From assembly GCF_014202315.1 (NCBI RefSeq), contig NZ_JACHGN010000006.1, positions 186,001 through 250,000 on the forward strand: DNA of 64,000 nucleotides. The letters run 5' to 3'. The stretch is from Thermocatellispora tengchongensis. GTDB taxonomy: Bacteria; Actinomycetota; Actinomycetes; Streptosporangiales; Streptosporangiaceae. Position 1 is the first letter of the stretch; each line of letters starts with the position of its first letter. Position numbers and translations under genes: made by a program. Positions 24,417 to 34,010 of this stretch are shown here, piece after piece. Under the pieces are notes generated by a model. The model was not told where the DNA came from, did no database searches, and was given only the letters and a program-made list of their open reading frames with translations.

Positions 24417-25751
24417 GTGGTGCCGGTGCGGCGGCTGGCGGAGCGGACGCCCGAGAGCCGGGATCGTCCCATGGACTTGTTGCGCGCGGTCGCGATCGTC
24501 GCGGTGGTCGTCGGCCACTGGCTGGCCGTGCACGTCACCTACGGGGCGGAAGGGATGAGCGGCGGCAGCGTCCTGGACCTCGTGCCCTGGACACGCCCGC
24601 TGACCTGGCTGTTCCAGGTGATGCCGATCTTCTTCCTGGTCGGCGGCTACGCCAACGCCGCCTCCCTGGCCTCCTGGCGGCGGCGCGGCGGCGACGCGGC
24701 CGGCTGGACGCTGCACCGCACCGGACGCCTGGTCCGTCCCACCACCGCGCTGCTGGCCGTGCTGACCGCGGGCGCCCTCTCGGCCCGCGCCGCCGGGGCC
24801 GATCCCCGCCTGGTCGGCATCGCCGTGTGGCTGGCCGCGATCCCGCTGTGGTTCCTGATCGCCTACCTGGCCGTGGTGGCGCTCACCCCGCTCATGTACG
24901 CCCTGCACCGCCGCGCCGGACTCGCCGTGCCGCTCGCGCTCACCGCGCTGGTGGGGCTGGGCGACCTGGCCCGGCTGGCGCTGGGGACGCCGGAGGCGGG
25001 CCAGGCCAACTTCCTGCTCGCCTGGCTGGCCGTGCACCAGCTCGGTTTCGCCTGGCGGGACGGGCTGCTGCCCACGCGGCCCGCCGTCGCGCTGCCGCTG
25101 GCGCTCCTCGGGCTGGCCGCCCTGGTGCTGCTCACCGTGTTCGGCCCGTATCCGGTCAGCATGGTCGGAATCGCCGGAGAGGAGATCCAGAACACCTCGC
25201 CGCCCACCCTGGCCCTGCTGGCACTGGCGCTCGCGCAGACCGGGATCGCGCTGCTGTGCCACGACCCGGCCGCGCGGTGGCTGCGGCGGCCCCGCCCGTG
25301 GACCGTCGTGGTCGCGGTCAACTCGGTGATCATGACCTTGTTCCTGTGGCACATGACCGCCGCGGTGCTCGGCGTGCTCGCGCTGTACCCGACCGGCCTG
25401 TTCCCGCAGCCGCCTGCGGGGTCGGCCGAGTGGGTGCTGCTGCGCCTGCCCTGGCTCGCGGTCCTGGCCGTGATCCTCGCCGCGCTCGTCGCGGTGTTCG
25501 GGCCGGTGGAGCGGCGCGTGCCACCCGGCCCCGCCCCGCAGGGGGGCGCGCGGGGGGCCGCGCTCGCGCTCGCCGGCGTCGCCGCGGTGCTGGCCGGGCT
25601 GCTGGGCATCGCCGTGCCCGGCCCCGGGGACCACGGGCCGGCGGGCCTGGCCACCTGGGCGCTGGTGGCCTACTTCGCCGGGGCCGCCGTGCTGCGGTAC
25701 GCGCGGGGAGCGCGGCGGGGCGAGCGGGTCCCGGATCAGGGGGCGAAGTGA
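24417..25751 (+). CDS. Acyltransferase 3 family membrane protein
   Basis: About 444 residues with ten or so transmembrane helices. The start is one of the tandem GTG codons at 24417/24420, 5-8 bases after GAGAGGG; an ATG at 24471 would remove the conserved RDRPMDLLRAVAI entrance. Family signs are the catalytic His in VVVGHWLAVH, the FFLVGGYANA loop and the conserved LWHMTAA near the end. These enzymes O-acetylate or acylate carbohydrates, lipids or antibiotics at the membrane. The substrate is unknown. The gene ends 16 bp inside the opposing glycosyltransferase-like gene. Confidence 0.85.
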   Translation: MVPVRRLAERTPESRDRPMDLLRAVAIVAVVVGHWLAVHVTYGAEGMSGGSVLDLVPWTRPLTWLFQVMPIFFLVGGYANAASLASWRRRGGDAAGWTLHRTGRLVRPTTALLAVLTAGALSARAAGADPRLVGIAVWLAAIPLWFLIAYLAVVALTPLMYALHRRAGLAVPLALTALVGLGDLARLALGTPEAGQANFLLAWLAVHQLGFAWRDGLLPTRPAVALPLALLGLAALVLLTVFGPYPVSMVGIAGEEIQNTSPPTLALLALALAQTGIALLCHDPAARWLRRPRPWTVVVAVNSVIMTLFLWHMTAAVLGVLALYPTGLFPQPPAGSAEWVLLRLPWLAVLAVILAALVAVFGPVERRVPPGPAPQGGARGAALALAGVAAVLAGLLGIAVPGPGDHGPAGLATWALVAYFAGAAVLRYARGARRGERVPDQGAK

Positions 25752-27184
25752 GCCCGCAGGCCGCCGGGCAGGTCGCCGCCCGGCCAGGCGGCGACGTACG
25801 ACGGCGGGCGTACCTCGCCGTAGACCACGACCACCCGGTCGCCCCGGGTGAGGGCCCGGCTGACCCGCGCCGCCGGGCGCTCGCCGAACCGGCGCACGAT
25901 GCCCTGGGAGTCGCATCCGATCAGGTAGCCGATCTGCACCGCCGACTCACCGTAGATCATGCACGGCGGGCGCACACCCCGGGCGCGCAGCCCCTCGGCC
26001 GCCAGGCGCACCTCCTCGCGCACCTTCACGTTGATCGCCGCCATCCGGTGGGCGACCGCCCCGTGCAGGGCCAGGTGAGCCAGCACCCCCGCGGCCACCA
26101 CCACGGCCAGCCCTCTCACGGCCGGTGGCGCTGCTGTGGTGGCTGGCCACCCCGGCTGCGCCGTCACCGTCAGCGCCGTCACGGCGCCCGCGACCGGCAG
26201 CGCCAGCAGCGCGTACGCCGGCAGCAGGAACCGCGGCGCGGCGTAGCCGACGTAGAACAGGTACGGCAGCGCCATCGCCACGCCGCAGACCGCGGCCAGC
26301 AGCATCGGGCCGAGGTGGCCGTCCCGCCGGGCCGCCCACAGGCCCACACCGGCCATCGCCGGGATGGCCAGCCACCACAGGAGCGCCACCGGCGAGATCG
26401 GCCCGCAGTCGGCGCCGAAGCGGCACAGCGTGGGGCCGTCGAGGGCGCGGGCGTGCTCGGCGACGGTCACCGTCCAGCCCGCGCTGTTGTGCTCGCCCGC
26501 CTCGCGCAGCCGCGCGCCGATCCCGCCGAACGCCGCCACCGCCTCGGCCGACCACTGGCCCCACCCCACCGCCAGGCCCGCCGCGAGACCGGCCAGTGAG
26601 CCGATCCGCCGCCATCCCGGCACGGCCAGCGCCGCGACGGCCAGCACCGCCGCCGCCACCAGCGCGTCACTGGGCCGCATCAGCGACATCACCGCCATCG
26701 ACCCGGCCAGGCCCAACGGCGCGAGCCGCGAGCGCCCGCCCAGGACCAGGAACCCGGCGGACGCCACCCCGGCCAGCGCGACGTACAGGTTGGGCATGGC
26801 CTGCGGGCCGTAGAACAGCGACAGCCAGCACCCGCCGAACAGCAGGGCGGCCAGCGGCACCGAGCGGTCGTGGCGCACCCGCAGCCACACCGCGAAGGCG
26901 GCGTACAGGGCGAGGGAGGACATCACGGCCAGGTACAGGCGCAGCACGGGCACCGAGTCGGTCAGCATCACCACCGGCGCGACCAGCAGCGGCACCCCGC
27001 GGGCGCGCGGCGCGCTGAACAGGGGCGGCGGCGCGTGCGCGGCGTACTGCCCGGCGTAGACGGCCTCGTCCCACCCGATGCCCAGCGACGGCGGCACCAG
27101 CAGGAGCTGGCCCGCCCCGTACGCGACGGCCGCCAGCGCGAGCAGCGCCGCCGGCGCCGCCACGCGCGAGCGGGTCATGGTCAT
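25736..27184 (-). CDS. GT39/ArnT-like polyprenyl-linked glycosyltransferase (membrane)
   Basis: 482 residues; ATG 27184 follows GAGAGGCCCGTG. An N-terminal helix is followed by a periplasmic loop with GIGWDEAVYAGQYAAH, the acidic first-loop motif of GT-C enzymes, then about ten more hydrophobic helices and a C-terminal soluble domain (CMIYGESAVQIGYLIGCDSQ). Such enzymes transfer sugars from polyprenyl-phosphate donors on the outer side of the membrane. The acceptor is unknown. It is convergent with the acyltransferase, and the pair may decorate the same envelope polymer (inference). Confidence 0.78.
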   Translation of the reverse strand: MTMTRSRVAAPAALLALAAVAYGAGQLLLVPPSLGIGWDEAVYAGQYAAHAPPPLFSAPRARGVPLLVAPVVMLTDSVPVLRLYLAVMSSLALYAAFAVWLRVRHDRSVPLAALLFGGCWLSLFYGPQAMPNLYVALAGVASAGFLVLGGRSRLAPLGLAGSMAVMSLMRPSDALVAAAVLAVAALAVPGWRRIGSLAGLAAGLAVGWGQWSAEAVAAFGGIGARLREAGEHNSAGWTVTVAEHARALDGPTLCRFGADCGPISPVALLWWLAIPAMAGVGLWAARRDGHLGPMLLAAVCGVAMALPYLFYVGYAAPRFLLPAYALLALPVAGAVTALTVTAQPGWPATTAAPPAVRGLAVVVAAGVLAHLALHGAVAHRMAAINVKVREEVRLAAEGLRARGVRPPCMIYGESAVQIGYLIGCDSQGIVRRFGERPAARVSRALTRGDRVVVVYGEVRPPSYVAAWPGGDLPGGLRAHFAP

Positions 27185-27294
27185 CACGGGCCTCTCGAAA
27201 CGGTGGACGGAGTCACTGTGACGGGTCCGGCTCCGGCGCATCCTCCGGAATCGCCGGGGTTTGACCAACCTTTGCGGGGAAACGTGCCGCGTGG

Positions 27295-29250
27295 TCACGG
27301 CTGCCAGGAGGCCCGGATGACGGCCCGTTCCGTCGCCTCCAGGTACGTCGCCGCGGCCAGCCACGCCCACGCGTACGCGTCGGGCCCCGAGTCGGCCGGC
27401 CGCCCGAACACGTCGCGCGTACGCCGGTCGGCCTCCGCCGTCAGTGCCGCCCCCAGGTCGGCCCCGCCCCGGAACCCGGCCCGGCGCAACGGGACATCCT
27501 GCCCCGCGAAGACCCGTTCACGCCCCGCCTCGGCCACGGCCCGCCGCCCCCCGGCCACCGCCACCTCGACCACCCGGCGCACCCGCCACAACGGCGAAGC
27601 CGCGTCGATCCCGGCCTCCGCCTGGGCCGGGCCGGTCTCCGTCGCCGGTTGGGGTGCGGCGGGGGGCAGGTGGGAGCCCTGGAGCCGGTCGTAGCCGAGG
27701 TCGGCGCGGTCCTGCCACTCCTGGGGCAGGCGCAGCGTGGCCGTGGCGCCGGGGACCGGGCCCACCGCGAGCGGGAGCAGGGTGGCCGCTCGGGCGGGGT
27801 CCACCCGGCCCACCACGCGTACCAGGGCGCCGGGGCGGGAGGCCAGCCGGCGCAGGTTCTCCACGTGGGCCAGCCCGGGGTGACGGGAGGCCGGGACCAG
27901 CCGGATCAGCGGCCCGCCGGCCTGCGCCGGCAGCAGCTCGCGGGCGAGCACGTGGTCGCCGGCCGGGCCCAGGATCATCAGGTCGCAGCCGACGAGCTCG
28001 CGGGCCCGCTCCTCGGCGTCCGGATCGTCGCCGTAGTAGCCGTCGCCGGACAGCCGGGCGTTCGCGGCCTCGGCCAGCGGACGGGCGAACAGGGCGGCCA
28101 TCGGCCCCTCCGTCCACGGCATGCCCGGCAGCGGGGTGGCGCGCACGCCGGAACCCGCGCCCAGGCGGCCGTCCGGCGATACCGTCGCGCCGGTCACCAG
28201 GAGCCCGGCCCGCGCCAGCCGGGCGTGGTCGAGCACGCCCGAGCCGAGGGCGACCGTCGCCGTCCCCGCCCCGCGGGCCCGCGCCGGGCCGCCGGGCCTG
28301 ACGTCCGCCACCGAGAACCAGCGGCCGTCCTCCGACACCAGGTGGGTGACCACGCCGGCGTACCCGGTCGCGCTGATCACCGGCTCGCGGCACACGCCGA
28401 ACACCCGCAGGCCGCCGCCCGGCCGGTAGTCGCGGCGTACGCTGCCGATCAGGCCGGGGCCGGCGTCTCCCCTGGCCAGCCTGCCCGCGGTGAGCAGGAG
28501 CTCGCGCAGCGCCGCCACCAGGCCGGCCAGACTGTGACCGTTGTGCCGGTCGCGGGCCGCGCGCAGGCCGCGCACCACCCGCAGGGCCGCGGCCTCCGCC
28601 CTGGGCAGCCCGGCCAGCCTCGCGGTGTGCGCGGCGCGCAGCAGCTCGGCCTGCGGCACCGCCCCCGCCCCGGGCACCCCCGCCGCCAGCACGGCCGCGG
28701 CGGCGGCCCACAGCCCCCGCGCCGCCGCGACCTGCGCGGCCGTAGGCCCGGCAGGCCGGTCACCCGCCGCGCCGTCCGCCGGTTGCTGCCCGGTGGACGG
28801 CGTTCGTCCTGGTTCCGCCTCGTCGTGGGGCGCAGAGTCCGGTGTCCCCGCGCCGGGAGGCGCGGGGCCTTCCGCCGCATCCCCAGCCGCGTCCCCCGCC
28901 GCCTCGGTCGTCGCCGCGTCCGGGGCCGGGGCGGGCGTCGCCGGGCCGGCGATCGGGCATGCGGTGAGGACGGCGGCGCGGTGCAGGCAGCGGGGCGCGA
29001 GCAGGCAGGAGCAGCGCGCCTGGTCGTCCTGGGTGATCGTGCCGGACGGGCCGGGTGTGAGCGTGACCACGGTGTCCTCGCCGCAGACGACGCGGATCTC
29101 GCCGGCCTCGGCGGTGACGGGCAGGGCGGCGTACTGCTCGACGGCCGCGTCCAGCTTCTTACGCAGGCGGGAGGTCAGCGACTCCACGGCGGCGGCGGTG
29201 ACCTGCGGGGCCACTGGCGGGAGCTGGCCGGCCGGGTCGGGGGCGTTCAC
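27295..29250 (-). CDS. SWIM zinc-finger protein, YehQ-like
   Basis: 651 residues from GTG 29250, overlapping the stop of the DUF5682-VWA gene by 4 bases. A SWIM finger (CxCx5CxH: CSCLLAPRCLH) lies near residue 85. It is followed by an acidic, Ala/Pro-rich linker (~100-190) and a large C-terminal region with DGRWFSVADVRPGG, YDRLQGSHLP and VRRVVEVAVAGGRRAV. SWIM fingers bind DNA or proteins. This is the last gene of the five-gene operon corresponding to E. coli yehI-L-M-P-Q. Function unknown; a DNA- or partner-recognition role in a MoxR/VWA chaperone-like system is inferred. Confidence 0.82.
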   Translation of the reverse strand: MNAPDPAGQLPPVAPQVTAAAVESLTSRLRKKLDAAVEQYAALPVTAEAGEIRVVCGEDTVVTLTPGPSGTITQDDQARCSCLLAPRCLHRAAVLTACPIAGPATPAPAPDAATTEAAGDAAGDAAEGPAPPGAGTPDSAPHDEAEPGRTPSTGQQPADGAAGDRPAGPTAAQVAAARGLWAAAAAVLAAGVPGAGAVPQAELLRAAHTARLAGLPRAEAAALRVVRGLRAARDRHNGHSLAGLVAALRELLLTAGRLARGDAGPGLIGSVRRDYRPGGGLRVFGVCREPVISATGYAGVVTHLVSEDGRWFSVADVRPGGPARARGAGTATVALGSGVLDHARLARAGLLVTGATVSPDGRLGAGSGVRATPLPGMPWTEGPMAALFARPLAEAANARLSGDGYYGDDPDAEERARELVGCDLMILGPAGDHVLARELLPAQAGGPLIRLVPASRHPGLAHVENLRRLASRPGALVRVVGRVDPARAATLLPLAVGPVPGATATLRLPQEWQDRADLGYDRLQGSHLPPAAPQPATETGPAQAEAGIDAASPLWRVRRVVEVAVAGGRRAVAEAGRERVFAGQDVPLRRAGFRGGADLGAALTAEADRRTRDVFGRPADSGPDAYAWAWLAAATYLEATERAVIRASWQP

Positions 29251-32200
29251 CGGTACCCTCCACGGAGACGGTCGCCCACCCAGTGGGCCAGGGCGAGCGG
29301 GCTGAGCGCGGCGACGGGCATCCCGGCCGCGACGAGCTGCTGGGCGATCGGCAGCGAGTAGCGCGGCACGCCCTCGTCGTCCAGGGCCGCGCAGCCCAGC
29401 AGGTGGACTCCGGAGCCGGCGAGCGCGCGGACCTCCCCGAGCAGCCCGCCGACCGGGCCGCCCTCCTCGAAGTCGCTGACGACCACGACGAGCGTGCGGC
29501 TCGGCACGGTGACCAGGGCGCGGGCGCGGGCGAGCCCGGCGGCGATGTGCGTGCCGCCGCCCACCCGGACCTCCAGCAGCAGGGACAGCGGGTCGGCCAC
29601 CCGCTCGGTCAGGTCGATCACCTGGGTGGAGAAGGCGAGGAAGTGGGTGGAGAGCGTGGGCACCCCGGCCAGGACCGAGGCGGTGAGCGCGGACCACACC
29701 ACCGACGCCTCCATCGACCCCGACACGTCCACCACCAGGATCAGCCGCCAGTCGGCCTCGCGGCGGGTGCGGGCGCCGAACACCGGCCGCTCCGGCACGA
29801 TGACGAGCCGGCCGTCGTCCAGCCGCCGCGTGTGCGGCAGGTTGGCGCGCAGCGTGCGCGGCAGGTCCAGCCGCCCGCCGGGGCGGTGGGTGGGCCGCGG
29901 GGTCGCCAGCCCGGTCATCGCCGGGCGCAGCCTGGTCGCCAGCTCCCGGGTCAGCTCGGCTACCAGGCGGCGCACGAGTGGCCGGAGCTTGGCGAGCCGC
30001 TGCTCCGGCATGCCTCCGGCCAGGGACAGCACCGAGGTGAGCAGTTCGACCGACGGGCGTACGGAGTCCGGGTCGAGTTCGGCGAGCACGTCGGTGCGCC
30101 CGGCCTCGGCGGCGCTGCCCAGCACCTCCTCGCGCACCTCGGCCCCGAACAGGGACTCCAGCTCTTCGGCCCATTCGCGGGCGGTGGGGAAGGAGCCGTC
30201 CGTGCCGGCTCCCTCGCCGGTGCCGAAGCCGTCGGCGCCTTCGCCCCGGCCCGCGCCGTACAGCTCGTCCAGGGCCCGCGCGTACGGGCGGGCGCCGGCC
30301 GGCAGCCGTTCGGCCTCCCGCCCGAGCAGCAGCCGCCACCGGTCGGCGGGCGCCAGCCGGTGCCCGCCGGCGCGGGTCCCCGGGACCGGGGCGGGCGCGT
30401 CCTCCGCGGGCGGCTCCGCGCCGCCGTCGCCGTCGGGGACGGGCAGGCCCAGGGCGCGTACGGCGGCCAGCCCGGCGGCGTCGGCCGCGGCCCACAGGCC
30501 GAGCAGGGCGGGCGGCGCGCTGAGGGTGAGGTCGGGCCGGTCGCCCAGGCGCTCGGACACCGTCTCCAGCAGCCGGCCGCGGTCGGCGGGCGTGAGCGTG
30601 TCGAACCCGCCGCGCAGCGCGGGCAGCCGGTCCAGGAACTCCGTGTCGCTCAGGCCGTCCACCCGGTCCATCAGCGGGCCGAGGGCGGCCGGAGCCGACC
30701 GCAGCAGCGGCCCCGCCGCCGTCAGCACCCCGGTCAGCAGCATGCCCAGGCGGCGGCGCCCCTGCGGGCCGGTCGCGGTGTCCACCCAGCCGGCGGCGCG
30801 CACGCCGAGCGTGGCGGCGTCGTCCAGGTCGAGCAGCACCCGCGCGGCCAGCGCCGCGCCCTGGACGAGCGGTGAGGCGGTACGCGCCAGCGTGGCCAGG
30901 GTCTCGGCCATCCGCAGCCCCAGCCGCTCCTCCCCGGCGCGGGCGGCCAGGGCGACCAGGGCGGCGGCGTCCTCGGGCCGGTCGCCGCCGGCCAGGCCGG
31001 GCAGGGCGCGCACCGCCGCCTCCAGCAGACTCGCCGCCAGCTCGGCGGCCTCCTCTCGTGCCTCCGGTGTGGTGCCGGGAAGGTGCTCGCGGCGCAGCGC
31101 CTCCAGCAGGTCGAGCGCGTCGAGCAGCTCGGCGAGCGTGGCGGTGGCGGGCAGTGTGACGGCCGCCTCGGCGAGCCGGTCGGCGACCAGCTCGGGCAGG
31201 TCGCAGCGGGCGGCGTCGCGCAGGTTGTCCAGGATCAGCCGGCAGGTGGGCCCGCCGTCGGCGGACTCGCGCCGGTACGTCTCGCGCAGCGTGCCGGCCG
31301 CGGCCTGCGCCGGCGTCACGCCGCGCACCCCGGCGAGGTCGAGCCGGGCCGGGACCGCCGGGGTCCACGCCACCCGCCACCGCGTGGACAGCGCCGAACC
31401 GTCGCCGGTGCCGCTGACCTCGACCGGTTCGCCGTAGCCCGCGCCGCACACCAGCAGGCGGCGCAGCGCCACCTCCCGGCGCCCGTCGAGCGTGGAGCGG
31501 AGCGGGTCCAGGCGCAGCTCCTTCGGCGCGGGTTCGCCGGGGCAGGGCAGCCGCAGCTCCGCCAGCTCGGCCTCGACCGCGGGGCCGAGCCCGGAGCGAG
31601 GCGCGGCGGCCGTGACCCGGCCGCGCTCGGCGCCGACGAGCACCGTCTCCAGGGCGCGGGCGAGGGCCCGGCCCCGGCCCAGCGGCTCGCCCTGGCCGAG
31701 CACCGTCGTCACGGCTTCGAGCAGCTCGCCCCGCCCGGGGGCGGGCAGGCCGCGCAGCCGAGCCAGGTCGCAGGCCAGGCGCAGCGTCTCGGCCGCCTCG
31801 CCGGTGCCCGCGGTGTGCCCGGCCGCGCGCAGCTCGCGGCACAGGTCCGTGATCGCGCGGGCGGCGGCGTCGGCGACCCGCTCGGGATCGCCGCCCGCGG
31901 CGAACACCGCCTGCTGCCAGCGCGGGTCGCGGATGCCCGCCGGGTAGCCCGAGCGCGAGTCGAGCAGGTCGAAGGCGTACGGGACCAGCGAGGTCACCGC
32001 CGCCGCGGCCTCCCCCGGGGAGCCGCCGGGGTCGCCCGGCTCGGCCAGGGCGGGCGCGTGGAAGGCCCCGACCACCGCGGCCACCCGGCGCCCGCCGGAC
32101 CCGGCGGCGGCGATCACCCGGCGCATGTGCGCCTCGCGGGCCAGGTCGCGGGCCGGCACGCCGCCCGCGGTCTCGGCGTCGCGGCGCAGCGCCCAGCCGA

Positions 32201-32813
32201 CGCCGAGCGCGGCCCGGCGCACGGCCTCGGGCTCGCAGCCGGGCGCCAGGACCTCCACCGCGCGGTCCCACATGTCATCACCGTCACGGCCGGTGCCGGA
32301 GGCGGCCAGCCCGTCGGCGTACGCCGTGCCGGGCGCGGCGGCCCTCCCTTCCGCCGTCGCCCCGGCCGCCCTTTCCGCCGTCGCCCCGGCCGTCTTGTCC
32401 GCCGTCGCGCCGGCCGATGCGACGTGGTCCGGGGCCTGCCAGCCCGGGTCGGACAGCGGCAGGTCGCAGCAGCGCACCTCCGCGCCCTGCTTCCAGGCCC
32501 AGCGGATGGCGACCAGCTCGGGGGAGAAGTCGGCGAACGGGTAGAAGCCCAGCCTGCCGTCCGCGCCGGTCCCGGCCAGGGCGACCGGGGCGACCGTCGC
32601 GGGATCGGCCAGGTGCTCCAGCCACGGCTGGAAGTCCGCGGGCAGCTCGACGCAGACCACCTCGGCGCCGGCGGCGTCCAGCAGCTCGGGCAGCACCACG
32701 GCCAGCGCGGGGCTGTGGTGGCGCACCCCCAGCAGGTACGGCCGCGCCGACCCGGCCAGCGCCGCCACCGCCTCGGGCGGGGACGCGGATGCGAGGGAAC
32801 CGGGAGGGGTCAA
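29247..32813 (-). CDS. DUF5682-VWA fusion protein (YehM + YehP equivalent)
   Basis: 1188 residues in one uninterrupted frame. The TTG start at 32813 overlaps the ATPase stop (TTGA). The N-terminal ~620 residues correspond to the DUF5682/YehM type (YLLGVRHHSPALAVVL, VCVELPADFQPWLEHL, VVGAFHAPAL). A helical region follows. The last ~170 residues are a von Willebrand A domain with a complete MIDAS: DVSGSM, the Thr in VGGGTHIAAG and the Asp in VVSDFEEGGP. In E. coli these are separate genes (yehM and yehP). MoxR ATPases remodel metal-bound VWA partners, so this should be the direct partner of the upstream ATPase. No signal peptide, so cytoplasmic. Confidence 0.88.
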   Translation of the reverse strand: MTPPGSLASASPPEAVAALAGSARPYLLGVRHHSPALAVVLPELLDAAGAEVVCVELPADFQPWLEHLADPATVAPVALAGTGADGRLGFYPFADFSPELVAIRWAWKQGAEVRCCDLPLSDPGWQAPDHVASAGATADKTAGATAERAAGATAEGRAAAPGTAYADGLAASGTGRDGDDMWDRAVEVLAPGCEPEAVRRAALGVGWALRRDAETAGGVPARDLAREAHMRRVIAAAGSGGRRVAAVVGAFHAPALAEPGDPGGSPGEAAAAVTSLVPYAFDLLDSRSGYPAGIRDPRWQQAVFAAGGDPERVADAAARAITDLCRELRAAGHTAGTGEAAETLRLACDLARLRGLPAPGRGELLEAVTTVLGQGEPLGRGRALARALETVLVGAERGRVTAAAPRSGLGPAVEAELAELRLPCPGEPAPKELRLDPLRSTLDGRREVALRRLLVCGAGYGEPVEVSGTGDGSALSTRWRVAWTPAVPARLDLAGVRGVTPAQAAAGTLRETYRRESADGGPTCRLILDNLRDAARCDLPELVADRLAEAAVTLPATATLAELLDALDLLEALRREHLPGTTPEAREEAAELAASLLEAAVRALPGLAGGDRPEDAAALVALAARAGEERLGLRMAETLATLARTASPLVQGAALAARVLLDLDDAATLGVRAAGWVDTATGPQGRRRLGMLLTGVLTAAGPLLRSAPAALGPLMDRVDGLSDTEFLDRLPALRGGFDTLTPADRGRLLETVSERLGDRPDLTLSAPPALLGLWAAADAAGLAAVRALGLPVPDGDGGAEPPAEDAPAPVPGTRAGGHRLAPADRWRLLLGREAERLPAGARPYARALDELYGAGRGEGADGFGTGEGAGTDGSFPTAREWAEELESLFGAEVREEVLGSAAEAGRTDVLAELDPDSVRPSVELLTSVLSLAGGMPEQRLAKLRPLVRRLVAELTRELATRLRPAMTGLATPRPTHRPGGRLDLPRTLRANLPHTRRLDDGRLVIVPERPVFGARTRREADWRLILVVDVSGSMEASVVWSALTASVLAGVPTLSTHFLAFSTQVIDLTERVADPLSLLLEVRVGGGTHIAAGLARARALVTVPSRTLVVVVSDFEEGGPVGGLLGEVRALAGSGVHLLGCAALDDEGVPRYSLPIAQQLVAAGMPVAALSPLALAHWVGDRLRGGYR

Positions 32814-33982
32814 CGCAGGCTCTCCCGCAGGTCCCACAGGCGGCGCCACATCGCCGAGCCGTCCTCGGCGCGGCGGCGTACCGGGCCGTCCCAGTAGCCC
32901 AGCAGCCGCGCGTGGTCGGCCGGGTCGTCCTTGCGCACCACGCCCAGCAGGTGTCCGGGCACCAGGTCCAGCACGTCGCCCACCGGCAGGTACGCCGCCG
33001 CGACCCCCAGGGACGCCGCGACCTGCACCGCCTCGGCGGTGGACATCACGGTGCCGGGCCGCTCGACGTCCCAGCCCTCCGCCGAGCGGCCCGAGCGCAG
33101 GTCGCGGAAGACGGTGACCAGGGCGTCGAGCACCGCGTCGTCCACGGAGAACGCGGCGCCGGCGCGCTCGACGACGGCGGTGGCCTGGCGGCGCACGAGG
33201 GCGGTCTCGGCGTCGGCGTCGGCGATCGGGCCGACGGTCTCGAAGTTGAAGCGCCGCTTGAGCGCGGCCGACATCTCCGAGACGCCGCGGTCGCGCAGGT
33301 TGGCGGTGGCGATCACGGTGAACCCGGGGGCCGCCGCGACCTGGGCGTCCTGCGTGCCGGCCAGCTCCGGCACGCTCACCCGGCGGTCGGACAGGATCGA
33401 CACCAGCGCGTCCTGCACCTCCGGCAGGCAGCGGGTGATCTCCTCGACCCGGGCGACGCGGCCGGTGCGCATGGCGGTGAGCACGGGGGAGTCGACCAGG
33501 GCGGCGCGGCTCGGGCCCTGCGCGAGCAGCAGCGCGTAGTTCCAGCCGTAGCGGAAGGCGTCCTCGGTGGTGCCGGCGGTGCCCTGGACGGTGAGCGCGC
33601 TGGTGCCGCACACCGCCGCCGCCAGCAGCTCCGACAGCATGGACTTGGCGGTGCCCGGCTCGCCGGCCAGCAGCAGGCCGCGCTCGCCCGCCAGGGTCAC
33701 CACGCACCGCTCGATCAGGGCGCGCTCCCCGACGAACTTGGGGGCCACCTTCAGCCGGGCCGGAAGCCCGTCCGCCCGCCGCTCGGCGGGCAGCTCCAGG
33801 GTCTCGCCGCCGCTGCCGCACACGAAGGTCACCACCGCGCGCGGCGTCAGCCGCCATCCGGGCGGCCGGGGGCCGTCGTCGTGGGCGGCGAGGAAGGCCA
33901 GCTCGGTCGCGTACCGCTCCTCCGCCGCGAGCACCTGGCGCTCGGGCGCGGCCGGGGACGCGTTCTCATCGGTAAGGGTCAT
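32810..33982 (-). CDS. MoxR-type AAA+ ATPase, YehL-like
   Basis: 390 residues. Walker A is LLLAGEPGTAKS; Walker B is VARVEEIT with Glu in place of the usual Asp; sensor 1 is VIATAN; an arginine-finger segment is ALKRRFNFE. The N-terminal ~80 residues are specific to this subgroup. MoxR ATPases act as chaperones that load or activate VWA-domain partners. It is placed immediately before the DUF5682-VWA gene (4-base overlap) and 28 bp after the giant protein gene. The EEI rather than DEI motif at Walker B deserves checking but occurs in related proteins. Confidence 0.93.
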   Translation of the reverse strand: MTLTDENASPAAPERQVLAAEERYATELAFLAAHDDGPRPPGWRLTPRAVVTFVCGSGGETLELPAERRADGLPARLKVAPKFVGERALIERCVVTLAGERGLLLAGEPGTAKSMLSELLAAAVCGTSALTVQGTAGTTEDAFRYGWNYALLLAQGPSRAALVDSPVLTAMRTGRVARVEEITRCLPEVQDALVSILSDRRVSVPELAGTQDAQVAAAPGFTVIATANLRDRGVSEMSAALKRRFNFETVGPIADADAETALVRRQATAVVERAGAAFSVDDAVLDALVTVFRDLRSGRSAEGWDVERPGTVMSTAEAVQVAASLGVAAAYLPVGDVLDLVPGHLLGVVRKDDPADHARLLGYWDGPVRRRAEDGSAMWRRLWDLRESLR

Positions 33983-34010
33983 CGGGGTCCTCGTCGGTGT
34001 GTCGTGATGG